A DNA stretch of 29,546 nucleotides from Oscillospiraceae bacterium. GTDB taxonomy: Bacteria; Bacillota; Clostridia; Christensenellales; Aristaeellaceae. Where the stretch lies: the NCBI GenBank assembly GCA_031266295.1, contig JAISBH010000097.1, forward strand, positions 1 through 29,546, read 5' to 3'. Shown here piece after piece: positions 8,021 to 13,649 of this stretch (positions are counted from its first letter, which is position 1; every line of letters begins with the position of its first letter). A program made the position numbers and the translations under genes. The notes under the pieces were generated by a model. It ran no database searches. It had not been told where the DNA came from and saw nothing but the letters and a program-made list of their open reading frames with translations.

Positions 8021-9501
8021 AATACGCCGTCCCCCGTCGCTAGACGCATAATCGTCTGTTCCTGCATCGTCTCCCCCGCAACCTCTCCCGCGATCCTCCC
8101 GTGATACATCACCAGCGCGCGGTCGCACACCCGGATGATCTCCTGCGTCTCGCTGGACAGCAGCGCAATCGCCACCCCTTGCCGCGCCAGATTCATAATA
8201 ATGTCGTATATCTCTTCCTTAGCGCCGACGTCTACCCCCTGCGTTGGATTATCCAATATCAACGCATTCGGGCTGCTGCTCAACCACTTGGCCAGCACTA
8301 CCTTCTGCTGATTGCCTCCCGATAAACTTGTAATCATGTCCGTCGGCTTCGACATCTTGATTCGCAAACTCTTTACCTGCTCGTCAAACATCGCGCGCTG
8401 TTTCTGCTTGTCGATGAATCCGAACCGACTAATGCGCGGCCATACCACTATCGAGCCGTTCTCAATGGCGCTCATATCCTTTATGATGCCGTTCTCTTTG
8501 CGGTTTCTGGGCAGGTACGCTATGCCGTAATCACCTGCGCGCGCCGAGCCTTTCAAGCGGAATGGCTTGCCTTCCAGATATAAATCCCCCGAGTATGGTT
8601 CGCCCGCTCCGAATATAGACAGAAACAGCTCGCTGCGGCCGTCGCCTAATAAGCCGGTTACGCCGAGTACCTCTCCGGCGTGCAGGTCAAACGATATATC
8701 CTTGAAGCTCACGCCGCTCAATCTCTCCGCGCGCAGCACGCTCCTTGACGCTTTGCGCGTCTGGGTGAGCATATCGGTCCGTACATCGTGCCCCACCATG
8801 AATCGCGCCAAATCCGCCGCCGTTACCCCCGCAACCTGTCCCGTTGCGACTGTCTCCCCGTCGCGCAGAACCGTATATCGATCCGCAATTTGTATAACCT
8901 CACGCAGTTTATGCGATATAAATACGATCCCTACGCCTTGAGCGCGAAGAGTGCGCATCATCGCGAATACGCGCTCTATCTCCGGCTCGGTCAATGAGGT
9001 CGTCGGTTCGTCCATGATAATTATGGAGGCGTTAGTCATCATCGCCCGCGCTATCTCGACAATCTGTTTATATGAAGCGTCCAGACCGCGCACCATCGTG
9101 TTCTCGTCAAGTCCGATATTCATCCGCTCGAACATGCGTCGGCTCTCCGCGCGCATCCTTGGCGTGTCGAGCGTTCCGAACCGCGTCCGAATCTCCCGCC
9201 CGAGGAATAGGTTTTCATATACGGTCAGATCGTTGATAAGGTTTAGTTCCTGATGTATGAACGCAACGCCCGCCGCCAAACTATCCTTCGGTCCAGCGAA
9301 TGAGACGGGTTTTCCATTGATCAGCACATCCCCTGAATCCTGTCTCAAAACGCCGCCCAGTATATTCATCAGCGTGGATTTTCCCGCACCGTTCTCGCCT
9401 AGCAAGGCGTGTATCTCTCCGCCCGATAGACGGAAGTCTACTTTGCGCAGAACGTTGTTGGAGTCAAAGGATTTGGTTATCGCGCGCATTATTAAGTCCA
9501 A
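8017..9501 (-). CDS. Sugar-type ABC transporter, double-domain ATPase (RbsA/MglA family)
   Basis: A 494-residue protein with two fused nucleotide-binding domains, as usual for this class. The first has Walker A GENGAGKST at residues 35-43, MDEPTTSLTEPE as Walker B and D-loop, and HKLREV at the switch, with the degenerate signature typical of the family (LDASYKQIVEIA). The second has a degenerate Walker A (LLGDGRSEL), a canonical LSGGNQQK signature and LDNPTQGVDVGAK. It powers the permease encoded immediately downstream. The gene begins 83 bases after the binding-protein stop, and a strong hairpin lies in that gap. Confidence 0.94.
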   Translation of the reverse strand: MDLIMRAITKSFDSNNVLRKVDFRLSGGEIHALLGENGAGKSTLMNILGGVLRQDSGDVLINGKPVSFAGPKDSLAAGVAFIHQELNLINDLTVYENLFLGREIRTRFGTLDTPRMRAESRRMFERMNIGLDENTMVRGLDASYKQIVEIARAMMTNASIIIMDEPTTSLTEPEIERVFAMMRTLRAQGVGIVFISHKLREVIQIADRYTVLRDGETVATGQVAGVTAADLARFMVGHDVRTDMLTQTRKASRSVLRAERLSGVSFKDISFDLHAGEVLGVTGLLGDGRSELFLSIFGAGEPYSGDLYLEGKPFRLKGSARAGDYGIAYLPRNRKENGIIKDMSAIENGSIVVWPRISRFGFIDKQKQRAMFDEQVKSLRIKMSKPTDMITSLSGGNQQKVVLAKWLSSSPNALILDNPTQGVDVGAKEEIYDIIMNLARQGVAIALLSSETQEIIRVCDRALVMYHGRIAGEVAGETMQEQTIMRLATGDGVL

Positions 9502-9539
9502 GCGGCTACCTCACTGTCATCGGCTGTCAATAAACAGAA

Positions 9540-9577
9540 GTCCCCCCTCCGACGTCAGTTGGCGTCGGAGGGGGGAC
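9540..9577 (-). terminator. Strong hairpin after the binding-protein gene, probable attenuating terminator
   Basis: A perfect 15-base-pair stem (9540-9554 with 9563-9577) encloses an eight-base loop. On the minus strand it starts seven bases after the binding-protein stop and is followed by CTTCTGTTTATTG, an imperfect T-rich run. It separates the binding-protein gene from the ATPase gene of the same operon. Such a position usually lets the binding protein be made in excess by partial termination or by 3' end protection of the mRNA. Confidence 0.7.
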
Positions 9578-9584
9578 GCGCCGT

Positions 9585-10523
9585 TTAATAAGGAGAGGTA
9601 GGATCGAGGTAGTCTGCGCAGTTCTCGCGATCTACGATCGTGGTTGGGATTATCTTGACTGCGTCGGGGGTTTCGCCGTTGAGCGCCGCTACGGCAACGT
9701 CCACCGCGTCCATGACCATGCGCGGGCTGTACAGCGCGCTCTGAATCCAAATGTCTTGATTGTCCGGCATCATCTTGAAGTATTCCTGGCATCCGCCGCC
9801 ACCGGTGACAACCTTGACGTCCGTGCGGCCCGACTCCGCGATAGCCTGCAGCACGCCGATGGAGGTCTCATCGTCCATTGAATACACGGCGTCGATCTTC
9901 TGGTTGCTGACCAGTATGTCCGCGAAATCCTTCAGCCCGTCCTCGCGGGTGAATTTGGTCGCGTAGGTCAGGATGTTCAGGTTCGGCGCGATCTCGGCGA
10001 TCGTGTCAATGAAGCCCTTTTTGCGCAGTTCGGATACCGAGCCGCTCGTCGGTACTTCCAGCACAACGACGGTGGCGTCAGGCCCCACCTTGTCCACGAT
10101 ATACTTCGCGCCTTGTATGCCCATATCCTCGTTGTCGCCGGTGACGCGGTACACACCCTCGGCCTCAATGGCTATATCAAAGTTGACGACCGTGATCCCT
10201 TGATCGATCGCAGCCTGGATGGGCACCTCCATGCCTTCCCATTGCGGGAACGCGATGATGGCCTGCGCTCCCCACGTGACCAAGTCGTCCAGCTGCGCGG
10301 TCATCTGCTCCGCGTTTTCGCTGGTATACATCGTATATTCAACCTGGTCCGACAGTTCCTTGCAGCGCGCCTCGGCATAATACGCCACACCCGCGACCCA
10401 ACCGTGAGTTACGGCGGGAGCCAGGATGCCTACCTTGAACTTCGTTTGCTCCGCACCGACCGATGCTGCGGTCAGACCGCACAGCATAGCCAGCGTCAGC
10501 AGGATTACCAACGCCTTCTTCAT
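9585..10523 (-). CDS. Sugar-binding protein of an ABC importer (RbsB-like, Peripla_BP_4)
   Basis: A 312-residue exported protein. Residues 1-24 form a signal peptide (MKKA, then a Leu/Ala-rich core) with a likely cleavage after SVGA; the cysteine at 15 is not in a good lipobox, so membrane anchoring is uncertain. The mature part has the type I periplasmic-binding fold: KVGILAPAVTHGWVAGV at the first strand, GAQAIIAFPQWEGME, VVNFDIAI, and VYSMDDETSIGVLQAIAESG. It captures the substrate and delivers it to the permease encoded downstream. The substrate is not identifiable. ATG 10523 is preceded by GGGAGGG, and a good promoter lies 40 to 68 bases upstream. Confidence 0.92.
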   Translation of the reverse strand: MKKALVILLTLAMLCGLTAASVGAEQTKFKVGILAPAVTHGWVAGVAYYAEARCKELSDQVEYTMYTSENAEQMTAQLDDLVTWGAQAIIAFPQWEGMEVPIQAAIDQGITVVNFDIAIEAEGVYRVTGDNEDMGIQGAKYIVDKVGPDATVVVLEVPTSGSVSELRKKGFIDTIAEIAPNLNILTYATKFTREDGLKDFADILVSNQKIDAVYSMDDETSIGVLQAIAESGRTDVKVVTGGGGCQEYFKMMPDNQDIWIQSALYSPRMVMDAVDVAVAALNGETPDAVKIIPTTIVDRENCADYLDPTSPY

Positions 10524-10562
10524 TGAACAACCCTCCCATTAATACGTCGATGGATTGTTGAA

Positions 10563-10591
10563 ATTCTAACATTTTAGCCGCAGCTTGTCAA
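10563..10591 (-). promoter_or_regulatory. Sigma-A-type promoter of the sugar ABC operon
   Basis: On the minus strand a consensus TTGACA (10586-10591) is followed after exactly 17 bases by TAGAAT (10563-10568). Transcription should start near 10556, leaving a leader of roughly 30 bases before the binding-protein ATG, with its GGGAGGG ribosome binding site. Confidence 0.75.
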
Positions 10592-10643
10592 GATGTAAGG
10601 ACGGCGGGTTCCGCCCTGTGGAGTGGATTGCCTATCTGGATTA

Positions 10644-11771
10644 TCAACACGGCCCGACGCGCCGGATCATTATCGCGTAGTTGGTGATCAGCTGATCGTC
10701 AGCACTCGCGATACCTTCCAGTCGCAGCGTGTCGCCTGGATTTAGACTCAGTGCGGCGGGCGGATTGTTATAGCTGATCTGGGTCGGCGATGGCGTGCAC
10801 TGCATCTGCTGTTCCGATCCGTTGAGCGTCAGCCGCACGCCCGGCTCCTGCGTGTAGGAATTGGGTCCGATCTGGAACTGGTAGTTTATAACATACATCC
10901 CGCGATCCACTATCCTGAAACTCAAGCCGTCCGACGATAGCTGCGCAACCTCGTTGCCCGTGATGAATGGCTGCACCGGGAATTTAATGGGAGTATAGAA
11001 CCCATTCTGCAGTGCTTGATAGGCGTCCCCTGTCGCGAACAACTCCTTGCCATGATGATAGCTGGTATCTGTATGGGCGTGGGGTTGGGCGTAGGGTTGG
11101 GTGTGAGGGTGGGGTTTGTGGTCATGGTCGGGGCGGTGATCGGGGCGGTGGTGATCGTGATCATGCGACTCGTTATATTGTTTTGCCCAACAAGGTTGGC
11201 CATAACCAGGTATGAACGGATTATACGGCGGATAGTGACCGCCGTCGGGCCTGACTGGGAACGAAGGTATGCGGCAGTCTGGGCCATGATAATGGTGATC
11301 ATGACACGGAGGCTCAATATGGCAGTGATCATGACATGGAGGCTCAATGTGACAGTGATCATGACACGGAGGCTTAATGTGACAGTGGTCGTGACACGGA
11401 GGCTCAATATGGCAGTGATCATGACACGGAAGCTCAATATGGCATTGATCGTGACACGGCTTTGGTGACGGACATATTTTATGCGGCGGCTTGATTCGAG
11501 GGGAAGGCACACATACGCAGGGGCCAGGCTTGGGACGTTCGCGCTTGCAGTTGGGCTTGGGAAGCTGGCGACTGTGGTGAATGCTGCAGCCGCATTCCGG
11601 CAGTCGGCGGTGACGGTGTCGGCGATCGTGGTAGTCGTCGCAATCGTCGTCACAACGCTTAGGGCAGGGACCGGGTATCGGCGGCCAGGGCGCAGGATGG
11701 TAGTGCAGGAAGCACTTTGCGTCGGCGGCTTGTGATATATTATCTGTGTACAATTCGTTGTAGTCAGCCAT
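10644..11771 (-). CDS. His/Cys/Pro-rich decapeptide-repeat protein with a predicted jelly-roll C-terminus
   Basis: A 375-residue protein I do not recognise as a named family. Residues 1-105 are Cys/Pro/Arg/His-rich. Residues 106-155 are five decapeptide repeats of consensus CHDHCHIEPP, with a degenerate sixth unit to 165. Residues 180-240 hold a His/Asp/Pro tract (HDHDHHRPDHRPDHDHKP and similar). Residues about 245-375 look like a TNF/C1q-type or BclA-C-type beta-sandwich domain: GLSFRIVDRGMYVINYQFQI, then LSLNPGDTLRLEG and a final YAIMIRRV strand. No signal peptide or membrane segment is seen. The His/Cys content suggests metal binding or cross-linking. Together with the domain type it suggests a spore or cell-surface structural protein, by inference only. 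ATG 11771 follows TGAGGT. Confidence 0.72.
   Translation of the reverse strand: MADYNELYTDNISQAADAKCFLHYHPAPWPPIPGPCPKRCDDDCDDYHDRRHRHRRLPECGCSIHHSRQLPKPNCKRERPKPGPCVCVPSPRIKPPHKICPSPKPCHDQCHIELPCHDHCHIEPPCHDHCHIKPPCHDHCHIEPPCHDHCHIEPPCHDHHYHGPDCRIPSFPVRPDGGHYPPYNPFIPGYGQPCWAKQYNESHDHDHHRPDHRPDHDHKPHPHTQPYAQPHAHTDTSYHHGKELFATGDAYQALQNGFYTPIKFPVQPFITGNEVAQLSSDGLSFRIVDRGMYVINYQFQIGPNSYTQEPGVRLTLNGSEQQMQCTPSPTQISYNNPPAALSLNPGDTLRLEGIASADDQLITNYAIMIRRVGPC
11277..11456 (-). repeat. In-frame 30-base tandem repeats coding for His/Cys decapeptides
   Basis: Five complete 30-base units (11307-11456) and a degenerate sixth (11277-11306) code for CHDHCHIEPP-type decapeptides. The units differ at a few bases, mostly third positions or E/K, P/L and H/Q exchanges, so the array is both expandable by slippage and selected for its peptide. 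It has no spacers and is not a CRISPR. Confidence 0.88.
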
Positions 11772-11913
11772 ATATTATACCTCATTTCGAGTGTGGTTCA
11801 TTGATGAATGCAGAAAAAACTGCAGGATAGTGAAGCTGTCCGATGCCGATATGTGCCTTTGGATTGTAGAGTAATAGTTGATTTTAATTATGCGTCATAA
11901 GGATGCTCACAAT

Positions 11914-11941
11914 ACCATATGCGCGGTGATTGTATTAGGTG
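11914..11941 (-). promoter_or_regulatory. Possible sigma-K-like promoter upstream of the His/Cys protein
   Basis: On the minus strand CATATGGTA (11914-11922) fits the sigma-K -10 pattern CATANNNTA, and AC (11940-11941) lies 17 bases upstream, as in the known sigma-K consensus of spore-forming Bacillota. It would give a leader of about 140 bases. The consensus is short and could match by chance; no sigma-A-type pair was found in the same region. Confidence 0.27.
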
Positions 11942-11951
11942 ATTGTATTAT
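11926..11951. repeat. Perfect 13-base tandem duplication
   Basis: GGTGATTGTATTA occurs twice without a gap (11926-11938 and 11939-11951), in the AT-rich leader region of the His/Cys protein gene. It overlaps the possible sigma-K -35 element and so may be a duplicated binding site or a slippage product. The rest of 11772-11973 shows only a small TGCAG/CTGCA hairpin at 11809-11824. Confidence 0.7.
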
Positions 11952-11973
11952 GAGTAAATAACGCGAGCGCGAC

Positions 11974-12117
11974 GAGGGTTGCGCTGCGAAGCATTCGGCT
12001 GTCCGCTGCGGCGGGACGCTGTTCGATCTTCGGATCGAATGCGCTTTAAATTACTAGCGCCCCGCCACTATGACGTAAGTTGTCAACTTTCTTATAACAT
12101 TTTTACTGGCGGGGCGC
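11974..12117 (+). repeat. R1 repeat copy 3 (structured element)
   Basis: It has the same layout as copy 2. The hairpin at 12021-12040 is GTTCGATC, loop TTCG, GATCGAAT, with a terminal G-T pair; the closing C and G around TTCG give the very stable RNA tetraloop C(UUCG)G. The 61-base part at 12057-12117 has the same 11-base inverted ends and a central AAGTTG-T-CAACTT palindrome. Confidence 0.78.
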
Positions 12118-12386
12118 AGGGTTTGGAACGATGGAACGAGGAACGACCCTGCGGGGAGCCTGGGACTCTGTCCCAGACCCTGCGAAGGGCTATCCGCCCT
12201 TTCGAAACCTGACCAGGCTTCGCCTGGACCATCGTGGTACACAATCCATCGGCTTCGGCCAACCGGTTATGCTACGATACTCTATCTCGTAACGTAACCG
12301 ACAACCCTCATCGCCCCCTTAGGGGGAGATGCCGCCGCAGCGGCAGAGGGGGTTCCCTGGGGAGGTCGGGAGGGGGTTCTCAATAG

Positions 12387-12470
12387 CCTTCCCGAAGGCG
12401 CGGATGCGCCGCGCTATCCGCCCTTTCGAAACCTGACCAGGCTTCGCCTGGACCATCGTGATACACAATC
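12387..12470 (+). repeat. 84-base direct repeat, first copy
   Basis: This segment spans the end of a short R4 and the truncated R2 core. By direct reading it is identical over all 84 bases to 12580-12663, 193 bases downstream. Identity in non-coding sequence implies recent duplication or gene conversion. Confidence 0.88.
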
Positions 12471-12579
12471 CATCGGCTTCGGCCAGCCGGTTGTTTTCGA
12501 TAGTCTATTCCGTAACGCAACCCGTTCCCCGTTCTCCCGTTCCAAACCTTGGGGGAGGTCGGGAGGGGGACGAGAGTCC

Positions 12580-12663
12580 CCTTCCCGAAGGCGCGGATGC
12601 GCCGCGCTATCCGCCCTTTCGAAACCTGACCAGGCTTCGCCTGGACCATCGTGATACACAATC
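12580..12663 (+). repeat. 84-base direct repeat, second copy
   Basis: It is identical to 12387-12470. The flanks diverge at once on the right (ATCC versus ATCT) and differ in the 11-base variable middle of R4 on the left, so the unit boundaries are sharp. Confidence 0.88.
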
Positions 12664-12742
12664 TACCGGCTTCGGATAGTCGGTTGTACCTGGATAGTCT
12701 GTTCCGGAACGCAACCGGTTCCCCGTTGCTTGCGAACCACAT

Positions 12743-12866
12743 CGTAACCGACAACCCTCATCGCCCCCTCAGGGGGAGATGTTGCGGCGCGCAGCGCGAA
12801 GCGGGCGCGTATCCGCAGAATCCCGAAGGGATTCTTACCTATCTCCGCAGCGACAGAGGGGGTTAA
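12743..12866 (+). repeat. R3 copy interrupted by about 60 bases
   Basis: The R3 left part (GTAACCGACAACCCTCATCG to GGGGGAGATG) and right part (CCGCAGCGACAGAGGGGG) are separated by about 60 bases (roughly 12782-12842) absent from the copies at 6884 and 12294. The insert has its own hairpin AGAATCCC/GGGATTCT at 12817-12835. It could be a nested insertion of another small element. Confidence 0.6.
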
Positions 12867-12961
12867 CCCCGGAGGAGGTCGGGAGGGGGATGTGAGTTGA
12901 GCGTAGCGAGGGCGCGCAGCGCACTTCCCGAAGGCGCGGATGCGCCGCGCGCCGCGGCCGA

Positions 12962-13369
12962 CTATGTTCGCTTGTGAATCGTGTAGCCGGTTACCGACAT
13001 CGTAGCAACCAGCGTGCCTAACTCGTCCGTTATCCGCACCAGATAAGATTGCACCGTGTTCCCGCGTGATTCCTGCCGCGCTTCGGCCAGAAGTCGCCCG
13101 CCCTTGGGCTGCTTGTGAAAATTGATCGTGTTTGACAGCGATACTACCCGCGTATCCTCGTCGTTCGTAGCGACCGCGAACGCGTAATCTCCAAGCGTGA
13201 ATATCACCCCGCCCTGCACCGCGTTCTCTACCCGCCGATGCTTATCCCTAAGCGTCAGCCCGACCACTGCGTACCCATCCCCTACCCGCTCAATCTCTGC
13301 GCCAAGCACATCAACCGCAAACCTATCCGTCGCTCCAAAGAAGGCCGCTGCACTTTCTATATCCTTCAT
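12962..13369 (-). CDS. PaaI-type hotdog-fold thioesterase
   Basis: A 135-residue protein of the usual PaaI length. The active-site region reads NAVQGGVIFTLGDYAFAVATND, matching the family pattern of Asn, Gly-Gly and a catalytic Asp in the long helix; the usual His before Gly-Gly is Gln here. TINFHKQPKGGRLLAEAR and GTLVATMSVTGYTI give the remaining hotdog strands. The family hydrolyses (hydroxy)phenylacetyl-CoA and related aryl thioesters and often serves as a housekeeping step for stalled CoA esters. With iorAB and paaK in the same region it could release free aryl acetates, though it is 8 kb away and not in their operon. AGAGGGATGAGAAG upstream of ATG 13369 gives a usable ribosome binding site. 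Confidence 0.85.
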   Translation of the reverse strand: MKDIESAAAFFGATDRFAVDVLGAEIERVGDGYAVVGLTLRDKHRRVENAVQGGVIFTLGDYAFAVATNDEDTRVVSLSNTINFHKQPKGGRLLAEARQESRGNTVQSYLVRITDELGTLVATMSVTGYTIHKRT

Positions 13370-13445
13370 AACTATCTTCTCATCCCTCTCAAAATCATAC
13401 TAGCTACATTAACATACATACCCCACCTATTTCAACCCTAAACAA

Positions 13446-13479
13446 CCATATAATCCCATAATTGCCATAAAATACCATA
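13446..13479. promoter_or_regulatory. Four CCATA motifs at helical spacing
   Basis: CCATA begins at 13446, 13456, 13465 and 13475, that is every 9 to 10 bases, in the AT-rich gap (13370-13649) between the divergent thioesterase and giant-protein genes. A-tracts follow at about 13523, 13545 and 13565. The arrangement places all motifs on one face of the helix and could be a regulator site or intrinsic curvature. Nothing else except the promoter at 13577 is evident in this gap. Confidence 0.4.
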
Positions 13480-13576
13480 AATAACAATTATTACCTGCCA
13501 TTTATTTACCACCTGATCCCGGAAAAAAGCCAGCAAATTCCAGGAAAAATCCAGGATGAGGCATAAAAATCCAACC

Positions 13577-13605
13577 TTGTAAATTTCTCTCAGATATGGT
13601 AGAAT
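13577..13605 (+). promoter_or_regulatory. Candidate promoter of the giant repeat protein
   Basis: TTGTAA (13577-13582) and TAGAAT (13600-13605) are 17 bases apart, and the -10 is preceded by TGG, giving an extended -10. The start codon at 13650 lies about 45 bases downstream. The ribosome binding site there is weak (GGTGAATT), so translation may be modest. Confidence 0.55.
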
Positions 13606-13649
13606 ACTGACTGCAAACGTATGGGAATGAATGGGAAAAACGGTGAATT

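Larger units (their letters stand above)
11974..12960 (+). repeat. Repeat block C: long mosaic of modules R1 to R4, sense on plus strand
   Basis: No gene is supported in these 987 bases. In order I see R1 (11974-12117), R2 with its core at 12177-12235, R3 (12294-12357), short R4 (12362-12413), a 5'-truncated R2 (core 12414-12459), short R4 (about 12552-12606), a second truncated R2 (core 12607-12652), an interrupted R3 (12743-12866) and a long R4 (12875-12949). R4 is defined by GAGGTCGGGAGGGGG at one end and CCCGAAGGCGCGGATGCG with CGCCGCG at the other, with a variable middle. The array stops directly at the stop codon of the convergent thioesterase gene. Short frames through it that would encode DGPGEAWSGFERADS-like peptides are products of the repeat. 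Confidence 0.85.

Noticed and set aside
7455..8051. 198-codon plus-strand frame opposite the permease gene
   Set aside because: The minus-strand permease has complete family motifs; the plus frame is a compositional shadow.
11277..11456. Regular 30-base repeats resembling a CRISPR array
   Set aside because: The units are contiguous without spacers, in frame and code for decapeptides; no cas gene is present.
11016..11468. Plus-strand 150-codon frame antisense to the His/Cys protein gene
   Set aside because: It mirrors the 30-base tandem repeats and biased composition of the real minus-strand gene; the product is a low-complexity Val/Arg/Met repeat without domain features or a good start.
10922..11785. 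287-codon minus-strand frame overlapping the His/Cys protein in another frame
   Set aside because: It is a shifted-frame shadow rich in Thr/Ile from the same repeats; the accepted frame has a ribosome binding site and a folded-looking C-terminal domain.
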